A DNA stretch of 5,260 nucleotides, from positions 14,391 to 19,650 of the forward strand of contig PBDP01000010.1 of the NCBI GenBank assembly GCA_002718095.1, in the 5' to 3' direction. The notes beneath the pieces were generated by a model. The model was not told the DNA's origin and did not search any database. It saw only the letters and a program-made list of their open reading frames with translations. The stretch's first letter is position 1. Each line of letters opens with the position of its first letter. Positions 1-5,260 of this stretch are shown piece by piece. The stretch is from Chloroflexota bacterium. GTDB taxonomy: Bacteria > Chloroflexota > Dehalococcoidia > Lucifugimonadales > UBA826. The position numbers were made by a program, and so were the translations under genes.

Positions 1-969
1 GATCAAATTTGGAGAATTTGGTCACTATTCGCTATATCTTCTATATTGATTTCTGCAACATTATCGTATTCGTATCGATTTGACATAAAAACAGCTATAT
101 TTTATGTCCTATTAGTACTAACTACATTTTTGATTTTTACTACTCTTAAATTATTACCTATTATTTTATCTATATTAGGATTTGCTTTATTAGTTTATTT
201 ACTAGTACTAAAATTTAAAGTTGTTTACAAGAAATTAATATTTAAGATCGTACTTATTGGGTGGGTGATTTTTATACCAGCGATGTTCTTAATATTACTA
301 CTTGGCGGCGGCCCTAAAGTTACATTATGGGGTGGTTTTTTTGTCAATCTAATTTTAGCAGTTATAGCGATTTTAGCTGGATTTCCGCTCGGAGTTTTAT
401 TTGCTTTAGGTAGGGCTAGTTCACTTCAAACTGTGAAACTTGTTTCAGTTGTTTTTATTGAAACTTTCAGAGGAGCTCCTTTGATAGCATGGTTGTTTTT
501 TGCCTGGTTTGTATTGCCAGATTTTTTGCCCAATATATTTTCGTTAAATGAGGCTAATTTAGTAATAAGAGCAATGATTGTACTATCCCTTTTCTCTAGT
601 GCGTATATTGCTGAAGTTATTAGAGGTGGCCTTCAATCTATTCCTCGTGGTCAACTTGAAGCATCTAGAGCACTTGGGTTAAATACTTTTTCCGAATTAA
701 GCTTCATAATATTGCCACAAGCTATTAGAGTTGTTATACCAGCTATTGTGAGTACCTTTATAGCTGTATTTAAAGATACGTCACTTGTTTTTATTTTAGG
801 TATTACAGATTTATTAAGAATAGGACGACTTATTCCAGAGCAACAACAAGAATTTTATGGAAAATCTATTGAAGTATTATTAGTAGTGGCATTATTGTTT
901 TGGGTTGTGTCACTTATTTTATCTCAAATAAGTTTATCAATTGAAAAACGATTAAATGTTAGTAATTAG
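1..969 (+). CDS. Amino-acid ABC transporter permease, AapM/YhdY-like (5' end outside window)
   Basis: This is an inner-membrane permease subunit of a polar or general L-amino-acid importer of the HisM/GlnP family. The frame is open without a stop from base 1. The first possible start inside the window is a TTG at 46, with no good ribosome site before it, so I read the gene as truncated by the window edge with 322 residues visible. Counting from base 1, hydrophobic segments lie near residues 32-49, 51-70, 79-102, 112-136, 146-169, 187-205, 237-259 and 291-310. The cytoplasmic EAA loop, which docks the ATPase, is at nt 658-717 (EASRALG...IILP). Before it lie FRGAPLI and [15 protein letters not shown], typical of amino-acid permeases. 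The long hydrophobic N-terminal region ahead of [10 protein letters not shown] resembles AapM/YhdY rather than short GlnP/HisM permeases; family members have roughly 370-430 residues (recalled), so some tens are missing. The ATPase follows after 11 nt. The substrate cannot be read from the sequence. Confidence 0.9.
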   Translation, partial: DQIWRIWSLFAISSILISATLSYSYRFDIKTAIFYVLLVLTTFLIFTTLKLLPIILSILGFALLVYLLVLKFKVVYKKLIFKIVLIGWVIFIPAMFLILLLGGGPKVTLWGGFFVNLILAVIAILAGFPLGVLFALGRASSLQTVKLVSVVFIETFRGAPLIAWLFFAWFVLPDFLPNIFSLNEANLVIRAMIVLSLFSSAYIAEVIRGGLQSIPRGQLEASRALGLNTFSELSFIILPQAIRVVIPAIVSTFIAVFKDTSLVFILGITDLLRIGRLIPEQQQEFYGKSIEVLLVVALLFWVVSLILSQISLSIEKRLNVSN

Positions 970-980
970 GGAGATATAAG

Positions 981-1718
981 ATGAGCAAAAACATTTCTGT
1001 TGAAACTAAAGATGTAACTAAATTCTTTGGAGATTTCCAAGCTCTAAAAGGTGTTTCAGCAGATATATATGAAGGTGAAGTAGTTGTTATTTTGGGCCCA
1101 TCTGGATCTGGTAAATCTACGTATATTAGAACTATTAACGGATTAGAAGAACATGATTCGGGATTAATAAAAGTTAATGGGACTGAATTAAATAATAATA
1201 TAAAAAATATTGAATTTATAAGATCTCAAGTAGGAATGGTTTTTCAACAATTTAATCTTTTCCCTCATTTGTCTGTATTGCGAAATATAACTTTAGCTCC
1301 ACAAAAAGTAAAAAATATCCCTAAATCAGAAGCAGAAGATTTGGGGATGTCTTTATTAGAAAGAGTAGGGATTCCTGAGCAAGCTCAAAAATTCCCTTCA
1401 CAATTATCTGGTGGTCAGCAGCAACGTGTTGCTATTGCTAGAGCTTTGGCAATGCAACCTAAAATTATGTTATTTGATGAACCAACTTCTGCATTAGATC
1501 CAGAAATGATAAAAGAGGTTTTAGATGTGATGATTGAGTTAGCCCAATCAGGAATAACAATGATTTGTGTGACTCATGAAATGGGATTCGCCAAAGAAGT
1601 GGCAGACAGATTTTTATTTTTCGATGAAGGATTAATTGTCGAATCAGGAACACCGGAACATTTTTTTGAGAATCCTCAAGAAGATAGAACTAAATTATTT
1701 TTAAGTCAAATTTTATAA
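981..1718 (+). CDS. Amino-acid ABC transporter ATP-binding protein (AapP/GlnQ family)
   Basis: This is the cytoplasmic ATPase subunit that powers the permease encoded just upstream. At 245 residues it is full length for the GlnQ/HisP/AapP family. All nucleotide-binding motifs are intact: Walker [10 protein letters not shown] (39-47), Q-loop in VFQQ (87-90), signature LSGGQQQRV (142-150), Walker B IMLFDEP (162-168), D-loop SALD (170-173) and switch His199 in [15 protein letters not shown] and the QFNLFPH stretch after the Q-loop are typical of polar amino-acid importers. The ATG at 981 has the ribosome site AGGGAG at 968-973, overlapping the stop of the permease gene with 7 nt spacing, so the two genes are probably co-transcribed and perhaps translationally coupled. 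The gene ends 7 nt from the stop of the convergent metG. Substrate specificity resides in the binding protein, which is not in this window. Confidence 0.95.
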   Translation: MSKNISVETKDVTKFFGDFQALKGVSADIYEGEVVVILGPSGSGKSTYIRTINGLEEHDSGLIKVNGTELNNNIKNIEFIRSQVGMVFQQFNLFPHLSVLRNITLAPQKVKNIPKSEAEDLGMSLLERVGIPEQAQKFPSQLSGGQQQRVAIARALAMQPKIMLFDEPTSALDPEMIKEVLDVMIELAQSGITMICVTHEMGFAKEVADRFLFFDEGLIVESGTPEHFFENPQEDRTKLFLSQIL

Positions 1719-1725
1719 AGTATCA

Positions 1726-3396
1726 TTACTGAATATTTAAACGTGCCAGTTCTTCTTCGACAATACTGTCATCTAATTTCAAAAATAATGGAGAAGCTTC
1801 AGATATTTTATGCCCAGGTATAATTTCTTCTGAGTCCCAGTTCCAACCACATTGATCAATGTTTTTTTCGATAGCAAGCATTATGTTTAGTTTTTCGGTT
1901 GTGAATGGAATATATGGATTCATGATTATTTTTAGACAGTTAATTACATTTAAACAGTAATATAGAGTAGTGCCTGCATCAGATGGGTCCACCTTAAATT
2001 TTTTCCAAGGTTCATGATCGTCTAAATATTTATTTGTATCTTTTGCTAATGCCATTGCTGAGCTTAATCCGCGTCTAAACTTGCATTTTGATAACTCATC
2101 TCCAACATTTTTCAGTGTGTTTGATGCGTTTTTAATTAATTCAATATCGTTGTCAGATTTACGATTTGGCGCTTGTACTACACCGTCAAAATATCTATTT
2201 GTCATTGAAAGTACTCTGTGTACGAGATTTCCAAATGTTGCTACGAGTTCATCATTATTAGCTCTTAGATATTCTTCCCATGAAAAATTTGAATCACTGG
2301 TTTCAGGCATTATTGATGTTAAAGCAAACCGAAGAGGGTCAGGGTCATATCTTTTTAAATAATCTTTAAGGTTAACGACCCAGTTACGACTTGTCGATAT
2401 TTTCTTCGATTCCATGTTGACATATTCATTTGCAGGTACATCATATGGTAATTTCAAACCACCGTATCCTAATAATATTGCAGGCCATATTACTGTATGG
2501 AAAGGAATATTATCTTTACCCATAAAATAGAATGATTTAGATTCAGATTTCCAGAAATCTTCCCATTTATTTGTATTTGAAGACCATTCAATTGAAGCAG
2601 ATAAATATCCTATGACTGCTTCAAACCAAACATAGATTCTTTTATCTTCGTATCCTTCTACAGGTATGGGGATACCCCAATTTATATCTCTTGTAATAGC
2701 CCTATCTATTAATCCGTTTTCTAAAAATCCTGTTGTAAAATTTTTAACATTTGGTTTCCAGTCGGGATTACTTTTTACCCATTTAAGTAAGTCATTTTCA
2801 AATTCACTAAGTTTTAAGAAAAAATGTTCAGTATCTTTAAATATGGGAGAATCATCACAATCTTTATGCCGATTACAACGTATGTTTATTAGATCTTTGG
2901 GGTCTAAAGTATTTCCACAGCTATCGCATTGGTCCCCACGGGCCTGATCATATTTACAAAGGGGACATGTCCCTTCAACATATCGGTCTGCTAAAAACTG
3001 ATTATGCTTATTACAAAACGCTTGAGACATTATGTCTTTATATATTAAATCTTTTTCATATAAATTTACGAATATATCCTGAACCACTTGTGTATGATTT
3101 TTTGTTCGAGTCGAAGTAAATAAATCATAACTTATTCCAAGATTTTCCCAATCATCTAAAAATTCTTTTTGATATGAATCTGCAACTTCCTCTGGAGTGA
3201 TACCTTTTGCTTCAGCTGTGATTGTTACAGGAGTACCATGAGAATCACTACCAGATACCATTAATACGTTGTTACCTTTAAGTCTATGATATCGGGCAAA
3301 AATATCTGCAGGTAAGTAGCATCCTGCTATGTGTCCTAGGTGTATCGATCCATTCGCATAGGGCCAAGCAGTACATATGAGTATATTTTCTGGCAT
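1726..3396 (-). CDS. metG: Methionyl-tRNA synthetase
   Basis: This cytoplasmic class I synthetase charges tRNA-Met and initiator tRNA with methionine. The protein has 556 residues. The N-terminus TAWPYANGSIHLGH carries the HIGH motif (19-22), and VSGSDSHGTPV (47-57) is the MetRS-typical segment. The connective peptide has a four-cysteine zinc site at Cys144, 147, 157 and 160, nearly the same spacing and position as in E. coli MetRS. YVWFEAVIGY (256-265) forms part of the methionine pocket. The second ATP motif is KISTS (332-336) in place of KMSKS. A helical anticodon-binding domain follows (about 375-540, with NPYIPFTTEKL). The length fits the core enzyme without the C-terminal EMAP/Trbp111 dimerisation domain. 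The start is fixed by the family N-terminus; the nearest ribosome site, AAGGGA at 3408-3413, is rather far away (11 nt). It lies 66 nt downstream of rsmI, a pairing also known in other bacteria such as Bacillus. Confidence 0.97.
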   Translation of the reverse strand: MPENILICTAWPYANGSIHLGHIAGCYLPADIFARYHRLKGNNVLMVSGSDSHGTPVTITAEAKGITPEEVADSYQKEFLDDWENLGISYDLFTSTRTKNHTQVVQDIFVNLYEKDLIYKDIMSQAFCNKHNQFLADRYVEGTCPLCKYDQARGDQCDSCGNTLDPKDLINIRCNRHKDCDDSPIFKDTEHFFLKLSEFENDLLKWVKSNPDWKPNVKNFTTGFLENGLIDRAITRDINWGIPIPVEGYEDKRIYVWFEAVIGYLSASIEWSSNTNKWEDFWKSESKSFYFMGKDNIPFHTVIWPAILLGYGGLKLPYDVPANEYVNMESKKISTSRNWVVNLKDYLKRYDPDPLRFALTSIMPETSDSNFSWEEYLRANNDELVATFGNLVHRVLSMTNRYFDGVVQAPNRKSDNDIELIKNASNTLKNVGDELSKCKFRRGLSSAMALAKDTNKYLDDHEPWKKFKVDPSDAGTTLYYCLNVINCLKIIMNPYIPFTTEKLNIMLAIEKNIDQCGWNWDSEEIIPGHKISEASPLFLKLDDSIVEEELARLNIQ

Positions 3397-3427
3397 GTTT
3401 AGGATATTCCCTTATATTTCAGTCGTG

Positions 3428-3456
3428 ACTTCAATATATAGTATAGCAACTTCAAT
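3428..3456 (-). repeat. Pair of 8-bp direct repeats in the rsmI-metG gap
   Basis: ATTGAAGT (read on the - strand) occurs at 3449-3456 and 3428-3435, exactly 21 bp apart, about two helical turns, in the 66-nt gap before metG. Between and around them the sequence is very AT-rich (TATACT, TATATAT), so a weak internal promoter for metG is possible, but I could not place a -35/-10 pair with normal spacing. It could be an operator or chance. Confidence 0.3.
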
Positions 3457-3462
3457 GTTATG

Positions 3463-4287
3463 TTAGATATCTTTTGACTCTATAACCTTTTTATATGATT
3501 CAGATTTGCTTAAATTAGTTACTTTTGTAAGTTCTTGTGCAATAGATTTAGTGTCTATTCCATCAGATTTTAATTTACTAATAAGTTTAAATATTTCATT
3601 TTCATTAAGTGATTTAAAAGATGATCCTGAAGGTTCTAATATTAAAGTTATTTCTCCTTTAGGATTTTGAAAATGTATCGACGCATCTTTTATAGAGCCA
3701 TAAAATCTTTCCTCGTAGAGCTTTGTCATTTCTCTCATTATTAATACATTTTTTTGATTTGCATATTTGTCTAATAATGAGAGTAATTTTTTGATTCTAT
3801 TTGGTGATTCAAACATTATTACTGGGACGTTTAATTTCGAGGTGGATTCTAATAGATTTTTTAACTCTGATTCACGTCTTGGGGCAAATCCGGCAAAATA
3901 AAATTGGTTTATAGGAAATCCCGATACTGATATTGCAGATGTAAGGGCAGACGCTCCTGGTATTGGAATAATATTAACGTCAAAATTTTCTACTGAGTTT
4001 ATTAATTCGTATCCAGGATCACTAATCCCAGGTGTTCCAGCATCTGTCGTCAAACCCACATTATGATCTTTTAAAATCTTTTGGATTGTTAAGATTTTGC
4101 ATTTATAATTTTTTGAATTAAAACTTATTATAGGTTTGCTAATATCGTAATGCGAAAGTAATTTTTTAGTTACTCTAGTATCTTCAGCAACAATAGTATG
4201 CACATTTTTGAGAGTATCAATAGCACGTTGCGTTATGTCTGATAAGTTGCCAATAGGGGTACCTATTAGGTATAAGTTAGTCGTCAT
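3463..4287 (-). CDS. rsmI: 16S rRNA (cytidine1402-2'-O)-methyltransferase RsmI
   Basis: This SAM-dependent enzyme of the tetrapyrrole-methylase (SpoU-unrelated) fold 2'-O-methylates C1402 in the decoding centre of 16S rRNA. I chose the ATG at 4287 (274 residues), which gives the family N-terminus LYLIGTPIGNLSD (5-17). An upstream in-frame ATG at 4344 would add 19 residues unlike the family and overlap the preceding gene. Motifs in order are AEDTR (34-38), TDAGTPGISDPG (81-92, SAM pocket), PIPGASA (108-114), FAGFAPRR (131-138), FESPNR (159-164), REMTKLYEE (185-193) and KGEITLILE (210-218), followed by a Lys- and Ser-rich helical C-terminal tail typical of RsmI. The ribosome site is weak (GAGAA, 4292-4296). 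It starts 26 nt after the SnoaL-like gene and lies upstream of metG on the same strand, so the three may share a transcript. Confidence 0.96.
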   Translation of the reverse strand: MTTNLYLIGTPIGNLSDITQRAIDTLKNVHTIVAEDTRVTKKLLSHYDISKPIISFNSKNYKCKILTIQKILKDHNVGLTTDAGTPGISDPGYELINSVENFDVNIIPIPGASALTSAISVSGFPINQFYFAGFAPRRESELKNLLESTSKLNVPVIMFESPNRIKKLLSLLDKYANQKNVLIMREMTKLYEERFYGSIKDASIHFQNPKGEITLILEPSGSSFKSLNENEIFKLISKLKSDGIDTKSIAQELTKVTNLSKSESYKKVIESKDI

Positions 4288-4313
4288 CAAATTCTCACGA
4301 TTATATTTTGAGT

Positions 4314-4805
4314 TTATACAGTGGGGAAAGCCTGTTTGACCCAACCTTGTTCAAAAGGAGTCCAGAAATTAAAAGTGACTTTAAGATGCTTGAAAAACCA
4401 TTCGCCATTTACTTTAACGTAATCATCTTGATACACCCCTGATCCCCAATAGGCCTTTCCAGACTCTGTACAAGGTTGAAATAGATACCAACTTGCGTGT
4501 GCAGTATTACCATTAATTTCTATGATTGGATTTAAAACACTGTGAACTGCGAATGTAATCCGACTACCAGTTTTAGAGAAATAAGAGCGTATAGCTTCAC
4601 GACCTTCATATTTCCCTTGTACGTGTACTCCTCCTTCCCATACTCCATCTTCAACAAACAAACTAGCTATTCCGTCAGCATCATAGCCGTTATCACAAAA
4701 GGCACAATATCTAGCCTTAAGATTACGAATGGCTTCTATATCTTCTAAGCGTTGGATTCGATCAGCAAGATCTTGATTACTATTTATATGCCAGTTATCA
4801 AACAT
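4314..4805 (-). CDS. SnoaL-like (NTF2-fold) protein, possible dehydratase or isomerase of BaiE type
   Basis: This small cytoplasmic protein of 163 residues, without signal peptide or membrane segment, belongs to the SnoaL/NTF2-like superfamily (cone-shaped alpha+beta barrel). The N-terminus DLADRIQRLEDIEAIRNLKARYC is the characteristic entry helix. LFVEDGVWEGG (49-59), GREAIRSYF (68-76), HSVLNPIIEINGNTAHASWYLF (88-109) and DDYVKVNGEWFFKHLKVTF (127-145) follow the family strand order. Tyr33, Asp38 and His88 match the spacing of the Tyr30/Asp35/His83 catalytic set I recall for the bile-acid 7-alpha-dehydratase BaiE, so an active enzyme acting on a hydrophobic or steroid-like ligand is possible; the substrate is unknown. 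The start is well supported: AAGGAG at 4811-4816 lies 5 nt before the ATG. The neighbouring rsmI and metG give no clue to its role. A decayed paralogue lies directly upstream. The fold is secure, the reaction is inference. Confidence 0.88.
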   Translation of the reverse strand: MFDNWHINSNQDLADRIQRLEDIEAIRNLKARYCAFCDNGYDADGIASLFVEDGVWEGGVHVQGKYEGREAIRSYFSKTGSRITFAVHSVLNPIIEINGNTAHASWYLFQPCTESGKAYWGSGVYQDDYVKVNGEWFFKHLKVTFNFWTPFEQGWVKQAFPTV

Positions 4806-4837
4806 GTTGTCTCCTTTTTAGCATTACTGTTATCAGC

Positions 4838-4865
4838 AATATATCATATGCTGCTGTACCTTCAA
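4838..4865 (-). promoter_or_regulatory. Predicted sigma70-type promoter of the SnoaL-like gene
   Basis: Read on the - strand, TTGAAG (4860-4865, four of six matches to the -35 consensus) is followed after 16 nt by TATATT (4838-4843, five of six to the -10). Transcription would begin near 4831 and leave a leader of about 25 nt with the strong AAGGAG site. The -10 sits inside a small dyad, CAGCA/TGCTG (4834-4853), which could be an operator or chance. The -35 lies at the faded edge of the upstream pseudogene. The promoter would also serve rsmI and metG if the three genes form one operon. Confidence 0.45.
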
Positions 4866-4877
4866 ATCTATCCCAAA

Positions 4878-5064
4878 TTTCAAACGACTGACTCCAGTTC
4901 CAATGAAATAAGATCATATAGCATCACAGCCTTCATTTCCCTTGTACGTGCACTCCTCCTTCCCATACTCCATCTTCAACAACCAAACTGGTTATTCCAT
5001 CTGGATCATAATCGTCGTCACAAAAAACGCAATACCTAGCTTGAAGATTACGATTTGGATTAAT
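4878..5064 (-). pseudogene. Decayed tandem copy of the SnoaL-like gene
   Basis: The - strand here encodes RNLQARYCVFCDDDYDPDGI and onward to HVQGK, which matches residues 27-65 of the intact protein downstream at 32 of 39 positions (my count). A 2-nt deletion near 4935 then creates a TGA at 4933-4935. With the frame restored, the match continues as YEGCDAI, a second TGA (4914-4916), then SYF and TG.SR before it fades near 4875, so the last half is gone. At the 5' side similarity fades between 5064 and about 5081, and no start codon or ribosome site is seen, so about 20 N-terminal residues are missing as well. The Tyr and Asp of the putative active site remain in the fragment. At DNA level 4936-4982 matches 4611-4657 at 46 of 47 bases. 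This is a remnant of a tandem duplication rather than a functional short gene. Confidence 0.88.
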
Positions 5065-5078
5065 GTATAATAAGTGTT

Positions 5079-5137
5079 CCTTAAAAATCGGTTTTCAGAA
5101 ATAATGGCCGAATAATGGCCGAAAATCATTTTTAAGG
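5079..5137. repeat. Compound inverted repeat (cruciform-type)
   Basis: The arm CCTTAAAAAT-CGG-TTTTC (5079-5096) is complementary to GAAAA-TC-ATTTTTAAGG (5121-5137), giving 17 pairs with one bulged base and one G-T pair. The 24-nt loop contains GGCC at 5106-5109 and again at 5117-5120, able to form an inner 4-bp stem. It lies exactly between the 5' limit of the SnoaL pseudogene and the tRNA upstream region. The arms are AT-rich and no run of T follows a GC-rich stem, so an ordinary intrinsic terminator is not a good fit. It could be a recombination or attachment site, a small mobile-element relic, or a protein-binding site. Confidence 0.6.
5100..5121. repeat. Two tandem 11-bp direct repeats
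   Basis: AATAATGGCCG occurs twice head to tail (5100-5110 and 5111-5121), and the match runs two bases further (AA) into the following sequence. The 11-bp period places both units on the same face of the helix, as for adjacent protein-binding sites. They sit inside the loop of the larger inverted repeat. Confidence 0.8.
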
Positions 5138-5143
5138 GGTTGA

Positions 5144-5180
5144 GATTTTACAAGGAACTACAGATTTCGTAGCTAAAATC
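5144..5180. repeat. Small dyad just upstream of the tRNA gene
   Basis: GATTTTA (5144-5150) and TAAAATC (5174-5180) are exact inverted repeats, and inside them CTAC (5158-5161) and GTAG (5169-5172) form a second pair of arms. AAGGAAC (5152-5158) is also complementary to GTTCCTT (5076-5082), so the region could fold in competing ways. The right arm includes TAAAAT (5174-5179), a possible -10 hexamer for the tRNA with a start near 5186, although no properly spaced -35 is seen (TTTACA at 5147-5152 is 21 nt away). Confidence 0.4.
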
Positions 5181-5188
5181 AGCATTTC

Positions 5189-5260
5189 GGACCGGTAGCT
5201 CAGTTGGTAGAGCATCCGACTCTTAATCGGACGGTCGTGAGTTCGAGCCTCACCCGGTCC
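5189..5260 (+). tRNA. tRNA-Lys (anticodon CUU)
   Basis: A complete cloverleaf is visible. The acceptor stem is GGACCGG (5189-5195) with CCGGTCC (5254-5260). The D-stem is GCTC/GAGC (5198-5201, 5210-5213) with loop AGTTGGTA. The anticodon stem is TCCGA/TCGGA (5215-5219, 5227-5231) with loop CTCTTAA, and the T-stem is GTGAG/CTCAC (5237-5241, 5249-5253) with loop TTCGAGC. The anticodon CTT at 5222-5224 reads AAG and thus inserts lysine. The variable loop is short (CGGTC). The discriminator base and any encoded CCA would lie beyond the last base of the window. The gene is divergent from the SnoaL-rsmI-metG set. Confidence 0.97.

Noticed and set aside
46-48. TTG at 46 as true start of the permease
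   Set aside because: The frame is open back to base 1 with permease-like residues, no ribosome site precedes the TTG, and the family is longer.
1465-1653. A 62-codon - strand frame inside the ABC ATPase gene, and a 68-codon + strand frame at 4542-4748 inside the SnoaL-like gene
   Set aside because: Both are shadows of the coding strand; the real genes carry all the motifs.
2081-2947. Two 93-codon + strand open frames (2081-2362 and 2666-2947) inside metG
   Set aside because: They are antisense to well-conserved MetRS regions, with no ribosome sites and no family likeness.
3397-3462. T-box or SAM riboswitch leader for metG
   Set aside because: The gap is only 66 nt and shows no stem architecture, T-box bulge sequence or anti-terminator.
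4288-4344. Extended RsmI start at 4344
   Set aside because: The extra 19 residues do not resemble RsmI and would overlap the SnoaL-like gene by 31 nt; the family N-terminus begins right after the ATG at 4287.
4752-5039. Open frame of 95 codons on the + strand across the SnoaL-gene start and the intergenic region
   Set aside because: It has no recognisable protein character or ribosome site and lies antisense to the gene start, promoter and pseudogene, whose opposite-strand homology explains the DNA.
5079-5137. Intrinsic terminator or CRISPR repeat
   Set aside because: The stem is AT-rich with no following T-run, and two adjacent 11-bp units without spacers are not a CRISPR array.
5138-5188. 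Partial tRNA copy or att core left of the tRNA
   Set aside because: I found no stretch matching the tRNA 3' half here; a displaced copy would be expected beyond the right edge of the window, if it exists.

Overview
This is an AT-rich (about one third G+C by eye) bacterial chromosomal segment that uses the standard code and Shine-Dalgarno starts. It looks like a housekeeping neighbourhood of a free-living bacterium. The base composition, short intergenic gaps, type of methionyl-tRNA synthetase (KISTS signature) and BaiE-like SnoaL protein are compatible with a streamlined marine lineage such as SAR202-type Chloroflexota. That placement is a guess and not something the sequence proves.

Left part, + strand (1-1718): the 3' part of an AapM/YhdY-type permease, cut by the window start, followed after 11 nt by its ATPase. 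Together they are the downstream end of a polar or general L-amino-acid ABC importer operon. The substrate-binding protein and the partner permease are expected to the left of the window.

Middle, - strand (4805 down to 1726): three genes read leftward. They are a SnoaL-like (NTF2-fold) protein with an apparent BaiE-type Tyr/Asp/His set, then rsmI (16S rRNA C1402 2'-O-methyltransferase), then metG (methionyl-tRNA synthetase). The gaps are 26 nt and 66 nt, so a single transcript is plausible. The metG stop faces the ABC ATPase stop across 7 nt. rsmI next to metG is a known bacterial gene neighbourhood; the SnoaL gene is the unusual member.

Right part (4806-5260): a 383-nt stretch with no intact gene. 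From left to right it holds a plausible promoter for the SnoaL gene, a decayed second copy of that gene (frameshift plus stop), a 59-bp compound inverted repeat enclosing two tandem 11-bp units, a second small dyad, and then a tRNA-Lys(CUU) gene on the + strand whose last stem base is the last base of the window.

I see no undescribed multi-gene system. The points most worth a second look are the tandem SnoaL pseudogene with its uneven divergence and the structured repeat between it and the tRNA.
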